64,000 nt of DNA from Jacaranda mimosifolia (taxonomy: Eukaryota; Streptophyta; Magnoliopsida; Lamiales; Bignoniaceae). Below are positions 1 to 13,295 of this stretch, piece by piece. The notes under the pieces were generated by a model. That model was not told the origin of the DNA and did no database searches. It saw only the letters and a list, made by a program, of their open reading frames with translations. Position 1 is the first letter of the stretch. Every line of letters starts with the position of its first letter. Position numbers and translations under genes: made by a program. The stretch is from contig CM032121.1 in NCBI GenBank assembly GCA_018894105.1, positions 5,684,507 through 5,748,506 of the forward strand, in the 5' to 3' direction.

Positions 1-3000
1 TGATTGAAATGGTGCACTGTTGTTGAGTTCTCCCATCTCATATTTACTTGATCCTATGATTTTCTGATAATCTTTGGCAACCATAGTTCCTCACTTTTTC
101 TCTAGCTCTGACTGGCAAACAATAGCCAAAGAAAGACAATGTTGGAAAAAACAACAAAAGGCCAAATTGTAGAAGATAAGAATAGCCTTCCCAACTGAAA
201 GAAGTATGTCAACAAATGGTTGCTTTCAGCAAAGGATATTAGTATTAAAAAAAGAAAAGCGCATTAGGCAAGGTGTTAGGCGAAGATCTCTACCTGTGTG
301 TTACTTGTCAAAAAAATTGTACATATGTTCAAAGATGTTGAACTAATTACAATGATGATCAACATTAGCAAGTGGACTATACATTGATTCTAAGCTATGA
401 AACTCTATTCAAATTTGTAGTGAAGCTCTTGTAAAATCTGTCAAAATCTAAATTCTGTATAGCTAAAGCTTTAATGTGGGGCTCACTAGACAGCTTCGGC
501 GGACAGTCTTCCAAAGTGCACCTACTAGCCAGCTTTCAAATTGTAAGTATAGTCTTCAAAATGCTTGCAGCTTCATGTATTTTCTGTCTTGACATAGGGA
601 GTCCTTCAACTTTGGTTAGCCTATTACAATCAGACTTGGGGAGGGTTTGTCAGAAAGCAGAGAGGAATTGTGGTGTTTATGAGTTGATACTGCAGATGAG
701 AGGACTGAATGCCTAAATCTACTTTGAGGGAGATGAGCTTTCTTAATGAAACTGTCTTTTTATCTTGCAGTAGATTTTCTATTCACACAGAGCACAACCA
801 TTGTTAAAGATGTGTAATCATGACAAATTCATAAATCAAACCTATATTTCCAGCGCAAACATGCAGCTGTAAATTACTATTTAGCAATATGCACTTTATG
901 AATGATAAAGTTACAGCCAAATTTTGAAACCAACAAAAAGTGCAGAAATTTGAAACAATGATCTGTTGTTCTGGTAGAAAATAATATTCAATTGATAGTT
1001 TCCCATTCTAATAATTCAATTTTAGGAGCAATGCAAATCACCAAGCCATTGTTGAAATGGTGAAGTCATGTTCACACAAATTAGGATGGAACGAAACACT
1101 GCAAGCTATTTTTTCACCTCCCAAATTATAATATGACAAAACTACTTAAACCTGAAAAATGAGTCCATTTAATTAATAATGAAAAAGAGATCATAAATTT
1201 TGCGGGTAATGATTAGAACACAAATCCACAAACCTTAGAAGCCACGAAAGAGAGAACTGAATAGAATGCATTTCTTTTCCAAAGATTGTCAATGCCAAAC
1301 CATCATAAAATATATTGACCCTTGAATCAACCTCTTGCATCATCAACTTGTGCATAACCCCTGATACAACTTAAATGGGAAAAGAAGCTAATAGCTTGCT
1401 TGAGGAGTGAAGGGAGACTCACATACAGAGTGACTATACTTAGAATTGAAGAAGAAGGCAATTTTTAACACAAAATCTACTTGAATACAACCATTCCCAA
1501 CACATCTAACACCAATTCTGCTGCCATCAACGATTCAGCAGACATCAAAAGCCATCAAGCAGTATATTATAATCTAGCATATAACCTTCATTAGAGAATC
1601 AATTTCCAACATACAGCACATGACCCAGTTATGATCAACTTTCAATTGCTAATAGTAATAGTTATCCACTAATTTTTGGAAAAAAATCTACCTAATAAAT
1701 TCAATTATGAGAAAGTTTTGCTTTATGTTGTTAATTTACAATAGAATACAGATAACATACTAATTACATTGATATATGACATTCTTAAACTCAAAAGTGA
1801 TTGGACATACTTATGGGCATTCTAAGAAACTAATATTTAAGTAGCAACCATAAAATTTATGGCATTATTCATACAGTTGAAGATTTTTCTGCCAACCCAA
1901 GAGGGAAAGCTCCCAGACAATTCATAATACGACAAATCTCTCGTAGCAAATAGAAACAGGGATCTCAGTTATGATATTTAAACCCTTCGTTATTTTTCTT
2001 CAAAATTATATATTTCTTAAATCACTGTAAACCATGCAACTTTGACACCTTTGCTGTATAAAATACTATTTGAGACGCTCAAAACAAGAAATTCACCAAA
2101 ATTGATTCATTCTATAATACATCACAGACTACTTGATATCTGAGATTCTGACAGGAGTCGCTTAAATATTATTTGCATTTATGGGCTCTGATAATCCATC
2201 ATCCTTATCACATACAACAAATTTAGTACAAATCTTACCCAGATAGAAAAATAGAACACCACGGAGACAGAGTGGTAGCGAAATACTCACCAGAGAGGGA
2301 GCTTCATGGTGAAAGCAAGGGACCAAAACTGTATACGGACATAAGGAATGTGCAAAACCAATTACAATATACATACATACTGCTTCAGATTACACCCAAC
2401 GCTTTGTCTGATAGTTTTCTTCTTATACCACTTTCTCAGTTTTGGCGGAAAGCTAAAAGGAATGCCGCCTTTAATTTTGGCAGAAAGCAAAAAGAAAATT
2501 TCCCTTAAAAATATACCTCAGTTTTCAGGGAAACATTTTGATGATAATTAAAAAATAAAATTACATTTTCTATTTAATTTTTTTGACAAAATTACAATTA
2601 CGTAATTTAATAAACTTAATGAATAGAGCTTTAATTAAAGCTTATTGCTTTATGTTGTTCATTTATGCCAATGATATTTTAATTTTAAGAAACTTACTGC
2701 TTGGAGGAAATATTTTTTCTAGATTTTTAGGTGTACATATAATGTAGTAGCAAAGATGATTTCATGAAATATTTTTAATATAAAAATTAGTGTAAGAGAT
2801 TTTCAATAACTTTTCCCATTATAATCATCAATATGACTTCATTTTATATATAGTATACTCTGTAATGGTACATTGATAAATTTTATTTTTAATAAAAATA
2901 TTTTTCAGTCTGAAGCATAGAGTACCTAGAGAGTAACTATATTTTTATTATTAAATATGAACAAATATTCCACTATATTACCATTAAGCAATTATGTGTA

Positions 3001-3171
3001 TAAATTTAATTGTTTTAACAGTATTTGATGAATTTCAAAAAGCAGAGGTGCAAAATATGTTTTATTATTTTTAATAAAAAATTTCAAGTCCTCTTTCTTG
3101 CTTATTTTTTACTATTTTTCTCAATGGCAAACATAACTATTTTATGTTAATTGACAATATGAAAAATTGAT
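1..3171. other. No confident gene; AT-rich intergenic or intronic DNA
   Basis: I find no coding region here that I can support. Open frames are short and resemble no family I recognise. Two weak coding hints lie on the minus strand. One is an ATG at 2307-2305 in a good context, followed 17 nt later by a strong splice-donor sequence (GTGAGTAT, 2290-2283). The other is a 43-codon open stretch at 1968-1837 with a leucine-rich-repeat-like phrase (LSGSFPSWV). They might be exons of a gene running off the left edge, or chance. A plus-strand 80-residue frame at 474-716 is unrecognised. Confidence 0.4.
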
Positions 3172-3174
3172 TTA

Positions 3175-3809
3175 GACCATCTCCACCCCAATACTATTTG
3201 GGTTCTATATTTAGAACCTTGACCACTAGGTTCTATTTTTTAAATTATTATTTTCATTATTTTTTTGTTTTATATAATTTATTTTAGTTATATAATATAA
3301 AGAATTTCGAAAATTATATTAATTTATGTATTAATTTATATGTAAGTTTTAATTCTTATGTATTGTTACATAAAATTATATATTTTATATATTTAAGTGT
3401 AAATTCTATTTTATATTTTTATGACTTATTGGATATTTTTGGTTATTTTGGAAATTTTTATAAGCAAGATTTATAAACTAGTCATTAATTTTTTTCCTTC
3501 GAGCGTGAACTTATTAATAAGTTGTTCGACAAAAAAATATTTTTTTAATTATTAATTTTTCTTTTACCTTTTAAATGTTTTTTCAAAATTAAAATTAGTT
3601 ACATAATTGATAAAAATATAAATATAAAAAAAAGTAAAATAGAATAGCTTAAATATATTAAATAATGTTATACAAATTAAAATAATATAAAAAGTAGAAA
3701 CTTGGGACAAAGAAAGAAAATACTATTTGGGTGCTATATTTTTGGAATACTATTTTAGCTGATGTAGCAAAAAATAGAACCTGAAATGGACCTAAGGATG
3801 GAGATGGTC
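3175..3809. mobile_element. PIF/Harbinger-like MITE (635 bp) with TTA target-site duplication
   Basis: The left end reads GACCATCTCCACCCC and the right end, reverse complemented, reads GACCATCTCCATCCT, so there are terminal inverted repeats of about 14 bp with one mismatch. TTA flanks both sides (3172-3174 and 3810-3812), the trinucleotide duplication typical of PIF/Harbinger and Tourist-like elements. The interior is AT-rich with no coding potential, so it is a non-autonomous MITE. The superfamily call rests on TSD length and sequence and on the TIRs alone. Confidence 0.72.
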
Positions 3810-4371
3810 TTAGTGTAATGTCTTTTTTTGGCTGGACTTTTTAGTATGTTTAAAGAGAAGTGTTATGTACTTATTTTAAAGAAAAAGTGTAAATATAATT
3901 TCGATTTGTTAATGGACTTAAGTAGGGTCATAACTTACCAAGTCGACCCTGATAATCCTAGTAGCTTAAATTAATTTTAGTAAATTTAAATGAACCAAAA
4001 ATTGACAAAAGATATAGTTAATATATTAGGTTCGATATTAGTTATAGACTAATCCTCCATCAGTATGATATTCTTAAAGTGCAACAATATCTATTTGATT
4101 TTCAATTCAATTTTATCAAACAAATACTCCTAATTAATAACGTAGAAATTGTCAGTATTCTTCAATTTATATTCATTTCAAAATAAAATAATAGTAAAAG
4201 TATTGATGTATTACAAATACTAATTTCTATAAAAATATTAAAATGCTAACATAACTTTTTATTGAAAGTATTAAGAAAAAGTCGAATCCTCTAAGTTTTT
4301 CCCCTTCAAATTTGATTTATTTTAATGAAAATATAGATTTTCTAACTCTTCTTCCTTAGAGATGTAAGATG

Positions 4372-4756
4372 AATTGAATCGGCTCGCAAGCCTTGTGAGT
4401 CTGCTTTACAGTCTTGTGAGCCAATTTAATTATAGTTCGACTTGAGGTCGAGCTTTGTTGAGTTCGAATCAAGCTTTTTGAGCTTGAGCTTTAAAATAAA
4501 TCAAGCTCGAACTCTAATTTAATTGTTTGATAGCTCATTTTTTTATATTTATAAATATTTTTATATATTGATTAAATAATTATTATATATTAATTATTTT
4601 ATTTTTTATTTTTACAAATTATATATTAACTAAATAATTATTTTTGATGTTATAGTTTTGGGTGATTCATTGATTGAACTCGAGCTTAATTAATACTAAA
4701 CTCGCCAACTCAAGTTCAAGCTCTAGCTCTTTTTTCTTGTCTGGACCTCGAGAGCA
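4372..4756. repeat. Dispersed-repeat remnant rich in GAGCTCGA-type motifs
   Basis: Motifs such as gagctcgaac, tcgagctt, gagcttgagc and their complements recur on both strands on either side of an AT-rich centre. The same kind of motif occurs in many degraded plant repeats. I see no clear terminal repeat or target-site duplication, so its class is unknown. Confidence 0.35.
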
Positions 4757-6700
4757 ATAATTAATAAATATAATTTTATATGAAAATAAGAAAATATTTT
4801 TAATTTCATATATACCAATAATTTTATATGAAAATAAGACACGTTATAGGTAGCAATTCTTATCAAAAATTTGAAACCCACAAATTATCTATACTTAACC
4901 CAAGGTTGTAATAAATAAATTTAAAATTGACAATAAAGCAAAAATTTGGCTCCAACTATTGCTGTTGAAAATTTATTTGGCGGATAAAACCCCCAAAAAT
5001 TTCACTATGTTTCTCCTATCCGTCTCTTTCCTCCACCCTCTCCGGCTTTCCCTCCCCTCACCGCCTCTTTCTTTCCCCTATTCAATCACCGACGCTATTC
5101 TTCTCCATTTTCGGCCACCCCATCCACCTCTCACCTTCACCCGTCGCTCCTATCCTCTCATCCATTCACTTATCGCATTTTTATACTTCAATGACGGCCC
5201 TTGCCCCTTTCTCTTCCTTGCCTCGCGAATGAAATCTTGAATTGGGCAAAATTTGGTCCAGTTGATTGCTTTCTGTTAGAAAACTAGACATATCCTATTG
5301 GACTTGATTTTTACAAATTTCTTTTGCTCCCAGTCTTTATCATCTGTTATTGCTAGAGGAATTGTAAACAAAATTCTGCATATCTCAGAAAACCCACTTG
5401 AAAGTAGAAAGGGATATGTGAAAACGTTCTAATTTAGTCTGTTAGACAATCACTATGCATTCTTTCAAAAAAAATTCTTGTTATCATTCTCTTCAAAGCT
5501 TTCACAAGAAAATCTTGGTTGTAATCCACCATTAATAAACTGATATCTGATAACATATTATTGGTTGCTTGTAGATCAAAAAACATTTCATCTGAAAGAG
5601 TTCTATCAGATTGCGGATTAGAAGAGAGGTATAGGTGTTTGAAGTTCTTTTTCTTACGAGTTATTATGATTTCTTATTTATGATTCATTGAATTTTAATT
5701 GTATTATTACTTGGTAGTCTGTTTGTTGTGATTTTTACTCGATTCTTTTAGATTTTGTTAGTGTTGGTGTTGTTCGTAGTGGTGGTGGTTCCGACTAGTA
5801 GACATTGCTTTTGGGTGGCAAGTTTATCTACTCTGTGGACATACTAGGTTTGTGGCAAGGTGATGAAAATGATAGCAATGCCCTGTTTGTTAAGCTGCTC
5901 ATGGAATACATATATATTTTTTTCTAATGAGAAGTTTATTTCTTGTACAATTCATTTAATTTAGGATGCACTAATACTGGGCGAATTATTCTCATGTTAA
6001 TATGTTGCTGCATCAATTGAGTTCTATGTTTTAAGTGGGAGAAGAACAAGGACGAAGGAATAGAAGTCAGCTACTCTTCCCACTTGAAGTTTTGTAACAA
6101 ATGAATAATACAAAATCTAGCCAATATAGGGTCTGGTTATGAAACTTGAATGAAAATTGAGCTAGTCCAAGATGAATGAGTTTGCATGGAGGTTTATAAT
6201 ACCATTACATGATTGAAGAAAACTATGGAGTCTCTTAGCTTGATATTATTGGAAATACATGAAGGTAAGCAACATTTCATCCACGCTCAGAAAAAATGAG
6301 GGGCTATATTGTGTTTATCTAGTACAACTGTTATATTATTTGAACAGAAACACTTCGCAAGTAACATTCCTCTATAATAACTTGTCCTGCATGAGATAAC
6401 TTTGTGGGCTTATTTATTACTGTTACTTAGTAAAAGATATCTTTTATTATGATTGTATATTATTATTGTTGTTGGTTTCTTTACAACCATTCATCATACT
6501 TTTGCTCCTTGAAACTTCACATATAGGATTGAATCCATTTTCTGTACAATACCAAAGATCTTTATGCTGCTATGATATTCTTTATATTATGAGCTTTGGT
6601 ACTCAATATACTTCAGTGCTTGCAATATGGCCAGCTTTTAACTTTGGTTTTGGTTACTTGGATGTCTTCTTTGAATTGTTTGGATTGGATGGATTTTGAT
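4757..6700. other. No supportable gene
   Basis: A 93-codon plus-strand frame at 4959-5240 is proline- and serine-rich and lies in a pyrimidine-rich tract (5010-5220). That looks more like a 5'-leader or compositional effect than a protein. Nothing else stands out. Confidence 0.4.
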
Positions 6701-7010
6701 ATGCATTTCTTAATGAATTCAAGGAGGAAATGTCATAGTTAGATTTTTTACATAGAATCCCATTTTTAGACTTCATCATTTCTTTGGTTATTTTTTTTAT
6801 TTTATTATTATTTGACTAAAATTGAACATTCTACATGACCTTTTGACTACGAGTTGATCACAATGTGGATGCTCATGGGAAAATGGTGGATGCTAGTATT
6901 ATCATTATTAGCATACATGGAAGAGATAATTTTACCTTATCATTTCCATAATTGTGAGCCACTTGGACAAATGATCAGCTCCCTTCTGAATGTTATTTTT
7001 TCAAAATTTA
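6700..7010 (+). repeat. Diverged direct repeat, copy 1 (partner at 8935-9245)
   Basis: The order of matching blocks is shared with 8935-9245: 'aattcaagga', a 'catagaatccca / catataaaatccca' block, 'ttctacatga / ttctgcatgt', 'atggaaaa..ggtggatg', and a closing 'cacttg(g/a)acaaa..gagct..cc'. In the partner one frame reads HGKTVDVGIVTIANAEK, and here a related frame reads HGKMVDAS. The two copies therefore derive from one sequence that may once have been coding. I do not recognise the family. Confidence 0.45.
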
Positions 7011-7754
7011 ATTGCTTATTGTTTGAATGATACTTCTGGGCAATTTGATACATCATCAAGAGCTAATCCATACCTCACTTCCATCAGGTTAGAGAAGGAT
7101 ACTTGCTTCAGCTACTTCTGGAAAAGATATTGTAAATTGATATGTGTTATCTCTTCCCCATATTGATGTTAACCACAGCTAAATTGGTAAGCATCTAGCA
7201 TTGACTTCCAATAATAAGCTAAGTCCATCTTTACTGGTTTTTCTAGAATCCAAATGTTCATTAAGTCAATCCTATTTAACTGCTCCTCTAATAGAAAATA
7301 TGGTTTGTATTTACAGAAATAATACTAAATTATTGTGACTTTGAAGAGGGATGCCATCAAAGGGATCCTACACTATGCAAGCAATAATAGACATACAGAA
7401 AAAGGAGCAAATTCTAGCACATGATCAAGTTCAAGCAACATACCTTCATCAATAAGATGTACTTGAAGACACTCCTAAGGCTATCAAATATGGCATTCTC
7501 TACCATATCTTCTATGTGAATGTAGAAAATAGATACCTTTTTAAAGGAGTCTTTGAAGACTTTATTCTCATTGGTAATGTTATGTTCCTTTAATTACCAG
7601 TGTGAGCAAGTTTCTTTCTTTTTAGTGATTGTCAAAATAAGCTTGTGATTTTAATGAATTAGAATATCTAAGCTTTTCACAAAATAGTTTAGTATAACAT
7701 CAAGAAACACGCCATATTAATAATTCTTAGAAGCCAAATGGACCTTCTTTTAAA

Positions 7755-8535
7755 ATGAAAAATAGTACCTCATTGCATTATAATGGATAGTGTAAGTTTA
7801 GAATTGTTTGTTAAGTAGTAATTGAGCATTCCTTTTATAGGTTCCTGAAATGAGAGCAGAATATTATCCATATAAAGTAGATATGGTCACACAGAACAAG
7901 AGACCAACAGATTATTACATAATAGTATCTCAAATAGTGGTACAGAAAATTAAATAACCTGATTAAATACTTATTTTGCATACTCCTATGGAGTATCTCA
8001 TGATTTCTAGAATTGTAAAACACGCTAACAAACAAAAATGGAATGGAAGAGATGTTGTTCTTTTATTCTTTTTTTTAATTTTTATCGTATTCACTTTGTG
8101 CTTATTCATTTAGTTAATTGTAAAGATATATGCCCAAAAGAGAATGAATTCAATACCTCATTACATTATAATGGATAGTCCAAGTTCGGAATTTTTTTTA
8201 AGCACTAAATGTGCAATCCTTTTACAAGTTCCTGAGATAAGAGTAGAACATTATCCATGTAAAGTATATACAGCCACACTAAACAAGAGACCAACAAATT
8301 ATTACATGATAGTATTTAGAGCAATGGTACTGAAAATTAAATAACCTGATTAAATACATACCGTGCATATTCCTATAGAGTATCTTATAATTTCTAAAAA
8401 TGTAGGATGTGCTAACAAACAAAATGGAATGGAAAATGTGTTAGGTATGTTGTTCTTTTATTCTCATTTCAATTTTTACCATTTTCACTTTATCCTTCTT
8501 TATTTAGTTAATTTAAAAGATATATGCCCTGCTTT
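7755..8535 (+). repeat. Tandem duplication of a ~390-bp unit
   Basis: Unit 1 (about 7755-8142) and unit 2 (about 8143-8535) share long stretches, for example cattataatggatag, aagagaccaaca and aaaattaaataacctgatt. The spacing is 388 bp at the left marker and 394 bp at the right. Divergence is visible but moderate. No gene is contained in either unit; the short open frames over them are not conserved between the copies. Confidence 0.75.
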
Positions 8536-8934
8536 GTTTCTCATACTTCTATATAATTCTTGAAAGAGGATTAAGATTCTTCAATCTCTAAGAAGAAAAT
8601 AGATGGTGAAAAGAGTGCTCAAAACAGTGGAGGATCTATGAGTGTGAAAATGAGAGAGTTTATTGCAGAAAAGTCCTTTCGCATTTTAATTCTACGATGG
8701 TGTCTCTTCTGAATAGGATACGATTGCTATTAAAGCTTACATAATAGAGTGAAAGGAAATGCATGTAGATAATATGGATCGCCTTCCCACTAACAACAAT
8801 CTCCTTTATTAGACAAAAGTAGGGCAAAAGTAAAGTAGTTAAGTTTGGACAAAAGTAAAGTGAGTGCCTAAGGTCCATTAGAGTAAATCTAGCCCTTGTT
8901 TCTTTATTTTTTGACTTTTTAAACATAGTTAGAC

Positions 8935-9245
8935 TAATTCTGAATTTGGCTAATTTGATATTCTCCTCTAAATTTTTTAGGTTGGATATTTTGAAACCTA
9001 TATTGATGGAATTATATATGTATCTTCTAATTAATTCAAGGAAACACTATCTTAGATTTTCATATAAAATCCCATTTTTGCAGTTTTATGCGAAAATAAA
9101 TATTCTGCATGTTGATCCTAATGTTGATATCCATGGAAAAACGGTGGATGTTGGTATTGTAACTATTGCAAATGCAGAAAAGATAATGTTTCCTTGAATT
9201 TCACATACTTGAGAACTACTTGAACAAAAGGTGAGCTTCCAGAAT
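8935..9245 (+). repeat. Diverged direct repeat, copy 2 (partner at 6700-7010)
   Basis: This is the better-preserved partner of 6700-7010. It contains an 83-codon open frame (8946-9197) whose C-terminal part, DPNVDIHGKTVDVG, has a diverged counterpart in copy 1. The frame is too short and isolated to call a gene. Given the CACTA-like end downstream at 10285, these could be scraps of a transposon gene, but I cannot show that. Confidence 0.4.
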
Positions 9246-9439
9246 GTTTTTTAAAGCTTAATCTCTAATTTTATGAACAAAATTTTCTTGTAACTTGCTA
9301 CAATGATTGGTGAATTTAATCACAACATTTATGTCAGTTTTAATTGTTTCAGGTTCAAGGATATATTTCAAGAGTTATATGAAGAAAGCGAAGGAAATTT
9401 GAAGAACATTCAATATGGTTTTATTTGTAATAGTTTGTA

Positions 9440-10285
9440 AGCACTATTTAATTGTTATTTTATGAACAGTAACAATTGATTCAAATTATTTTTATAGTTA
9501 CTTTTTGGTTACTAATTTGTCACATTAACAATTCATTTTAATTTTTCTTATGACCATTATTTGGTTTCTATTGTATGGATTAGCACCAAGCTTAATTTAT
9601 TTTTATGATCACTATTTGGTCATTAATATATGCATTTTAGCAGCTATTTCTACAGCTTCTATTTGGTTGTTATTTTTGTACAGATCAGCAATAAATTTAA
9701 AACTATTTTTGCAAGTATTATTTGGTTTCTAATATATACATATTAGCGACTAGTACCTACATTTATGGTTGTTAAATCATAAAAAATGTAATAAGCTATT
9801 TGACAATATCAAAATTACTGCAACCAATTTATTTGTTGCTAAAAAGATACTTTTTAAAAATAACGATTTAGAGTCACAATGTGGTCGTTAAATTGTGCTA
9901 AGCAACACAACTATTGCAACCATTTAAAAATTATTGCAACTAGTAACTTGGTTGCTAAAGAATCGATTGTTACCAACCAAATCATGTGGTCACTATATGT
10001 GTAACTACAACAACCATGCCAATATTATAGAGACCACAAACTTCTATATTAGCAAGTGAAAAAGTTGTTACTGATTATTCCATCTTTAGTGACTGTTATT
10101 GGATGGTCACTAAATATGTATCTTTAGCGTCCAAATTAATACTTCGTCACTGAGTACTTTTAGTAGCTACTTTGTTGTGACCACCTGTGACCAATTTTAT
10201 TTTGGTCACTAAAGGTTATAGCAACCATTTTCTTACTTTTAGCGACCACCAATAATGATTGCTAAAATTAATTTTTCTTGTAGTA
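9440..10285. mobile_element. CACTA-type (En/Spm) element terminus with subterminal repeats
   Basis: The segment ends in TTTTTCTTGTAGTA. Reverse complemented this is TACTACAAGAAAAA, one base off the plant CACTA terminus CACTACAAGAAA. The preceding 600-800 bp is full of short direct and inverted repeats such as ggttgcta, ggtcacta, tagcgacca and their complements, the usual subterminal transposase-binding pattern. I could not find the other end, so the left coordinate marks only where the repeats begin. The mutated terminal base suggests an immobile copy. Confidence 0.6.
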
Positions 10286-10299
10286 CATTTTATTTTTTG

Positions 10300-11395
10300 T
10301 GAAGCAAATTGAAGATTCAAGCTTATGCAGTTGAAAAATCAAGCATTTGACATGTTTCGAGCAAAGATCGCATTCCTGAGGAGACGAGAAATAGAAGAAG
10401 GAAATAGTTTGAGTGCGGACATGTTTTCGCAGTTGTATATTCCTGAAATATTTTAATTTTTATTTCTTTAATTAGGATAATTTTAGCTTTCATATTCTGG
10501 TAGGACTCTTATTAGTTTCCCAGTTGCATTAGGAGTAGTAGGCTATTTATAGGGAACCAGGTTTCTTTCACCAGGGAGTTTTTTCATTCTTCTGTTTAGC
10601 ATATTTTTAGTTTCCTGCACTTTTTCTCTCAAACATGAGTTGCTAAACTCTTCTTTTAGCCTAAGGAATTATCGAAGTTTTGGTTCTTCAGTATTTGTAA
10701 GATCTAATTGATTTAATTTCTTTTCCTTATTCCTTAAGTATTTATTTATCTTCCGTTTTTATTACGATTATTCAGGTTCATTAAATTTAGGGCCCAAATT
10801 TGATAGCTTAAAATAATTGTCCTGTCAATTAGAACATTAAATCCGTAATTGTTTAATTGTTCTAATATTTGCAACAAATAACATAGTTATGTGTGGTGAG
10901 CACATGCATGATTTGTGTTATGTGGATAAATAATCTAGTCTAAATGAACCCCGCTTGTGTGTATTTGTTGGCTAGGGCTGGGTATCTGTAGCTTTTAATG
11001 CTATTGATAAATTAAATCCTAGGAGCATTTCTTTAGGGTTATTTATTGGCAAGGGAAATAACTAACGAGCTTCTCTTAGTTATCAAAATAGTAAGGAGAG
11101 ATTGGTTATTAGGGCGTTCGAGTAACTATAACCAGTCTATTCAAGAAAAGAGGAATTAATCTTTGCATCAATGTTCATAGATCAAAACTGAGATTTTACC
11201 TTAGGCTAGATTCTATTCTTATTGATTTCTTATTTTATTTCTGATTTATTTTTAAGATTCTAGTCTTCATTTTCATAAAAATCCCTCCTCTTTCTATTTT
11301 ATTTTATTTAGTAAACTTGAAGGACACAAAATTTACTAGTCTTTGTGGAATACGACCCTACTCACCACTGATTACAAATCATGTCTTTAGAGTAG
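10300..11395 (+). mobile_element. Ty3-gypsy (Athila-like) LTR remnant
   Basis: The sequence contains a TATA-like box (ctatttatag near 10540), a long pyrimidine-rich middle, and near 11340-11375 the phrase tgtggaatacgaccctactc followed by an actgattaca stretch. That kind of phrase is common near the 3' end of Athila-type LTRs. No matching second LTR, primer site or target-site duplication is visible. The boundaries are approximate and the call depends on one recognised phrase. Confidence 0.35.
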
Positions 11396-12159
11396 GAAAT
11401 TATTTTCATTGGATTCAACACCCATCATTTTTACAAAATGTAAATGAGATTCATATTTATTTAGATCTCCAAAAATATATATATATATCTTTTTTAAATT
11501 ATTTAAACCAAAAGTATGTAATTGTGTTTCAAATCATCTACATTAATATTGACTTTCACGTCTAAATTTAATTTCAGAAGATGATTACATATTCAATTAA
11601 TCTTGTGTAAATTATTCTTAAATATTATTTCAAATATACATACTTACTTAATTGCTTAAAACAACATTCTACATAATATTATATATACTTGTAATGAACT
11701 ATTGTACTGTTATAGTCATAACAAAATTAACAAATCAATTTTAATTTAAAAAAATTATTCTAAAATTGGACAAAGTTTATGAAGCAAATTGGCAACAAAA
11801 GAGAGCACTTCAAAATTTATTTATTTTTACATAATATGGATTGGGTTGGGCCGAATTAGATTAGATTGATGGGTCATTCAAGAAATAATTTCAAGTTGGT
11901 GGGTCGATTTAATTTCCACCCAATCCGATAACCCTCAACTCAAATACAATAATTTTGTGTTGGTTTTGTATCAAGTAGTTTCAGGTTGGAAATGACCGCC
12001 CCTAATTGCTTTTACTTTTTGACGGTGTGTATTGATGTATTGGATGGATATTTTGTTATTTAGATGACTGTTTTGGATTTATATAGGTTTTGGATAATTG
12101 GTTTTGGTGTATATAGTTTTTTTTTTTGTATTTTTTGAGTTAAAATTTGTTTTTAAATA

Positions 12160-12525
12160 TTCTAAAAGTTTTGCGACAGAAAAATCTGTTGGAAAACATA
12201 ATAAAAAAAGAATAAAAAATATTTGCAATAAATTAATAAAAGAACAATAAAAATTAGTATTGCTAAAGTTTTAATGACGAACTTTGCGATGAAAAATTGT
12301 CGCAATTTTGCAACAGATATATTTGTTGTGAATTTCGTGAACAATTTCCTGCAAATTCGTGCGTTGCAAATTGCATTGCAAATACAAGATGTTGCAAATT
12401 GCATTGCAAAAATATATGAATGATGTTTTAGGAATGGAATTGGGCGATACAAATCCATCGCAAACCTCATTTTGCGACAGATTTTTAAAATCCGTTGATA
12501 AAAGAAATTTTCTTGTGGTTATTAA
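12160..12525. mobile_element. CACTA-like subterminal remnant (shared with 55005-55340)
   Basis: Repeated tgcgacaga, ttgcaaatt and tccgttg motifs occur in both orientations, and the block ends in aaattttcttgtggt. The reverse complement of that end begins ACCACAAGAAAA, close to a CACTA-type terminus. The opposite terminus is not recognisable. The same block occurs in copy B, so this insertion predates the segmental duplication. Confidence 0.4.
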
Positions 12526-12923
12526 ATTATGCAAATCACTAATGTGACGAAATGGGTGAATAAGTTATAACGCCTTCGGCTACTTGTTTTCTTGCCAAAT
12601 GTACAGAAGGTGGAAAACAAAACCAAACCAAAATCTCCCTTTTGAGGAAATAAATTGAAGGTATATGAAAGTTTATGGTTTCTGCATAATTAGTCAAAGT
12701 ATCTCATTCCAACAACTCCTTCCTCTTGCATGAAAAATAATGATCGTAAAGATTTTAATAATAATAACAAAATTCATTGAAATTTCGATGCATGACTTAG
12801 CTGAGATAAATAGTTAAGTACATTATTCATTCAGAGGGAAAAACAAAAATTAAGAAGAAAAAAAATTCGATCCGCCACTCAGTACGCAATCACAATTAAT
12901 AATGCATCTGTGTATTTGCTTTT

Positions 12924-13046
12924 CTAGTTGTTATTCCACCAAAATTGTCCTTGAAGATATTTGACCACATTCACGTCAACTTGGAAAGCTTTTGTGAGGA
13001 CATAAGAAGAAATATGAGGACTGGAACCACAAACTGCATTTGCTAT
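12924..13046 (-). pseudogene. Germin-like protein, truncated C-terminal remnant
   Basis: On the minus strand this is an open stretch of 40 codons plus a TAG stop. It encodes the last part of a germin-like protein, including the phrases [11 protein letters not shown] and GQFWWNN. The intact gene at 43695-44489 has [11 protein letters not shown] and AQFWWNIN at the same place. Everything upstream (signal peptide, cupin boxes, intron) is missing. The homology stops abruptly near 13044-13047, where the sequence jumps to DNA that in copy B lies about 4.9 kb further on. This is a deletion remnant, not a functional gene. Confidence 0.85.
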
Positions 13047-13295
13047 TGAAAGAAAATATATAAGTTATTGAGAAATATATTTTAAAAATAGAATAAAAAT
13101 ATATCAAAAACTTATATAAGAATTAACATATTTTAATTTTCAAATAATAAAAATCTTAAAAAGAGCTAGAGCAGACATGCCGGTTGGCTCAGGAAGCGGC
13201 ACTGATAGTGGTTTGAGAGTTGGCCCTATCACGTGTCTTGAAGGTGACTTTTGTGATTATTTTTTATGTGTATTTTTTTTCTTTTTTTTCTTTTT

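Noticed and set aside
4959..5240. 93-codon Pro/Ser-rich frame as a secreted protein
   Set aside because: Composition follows a pyrimidine-rich tract, there is no family match, and no splice or promoter context was found.
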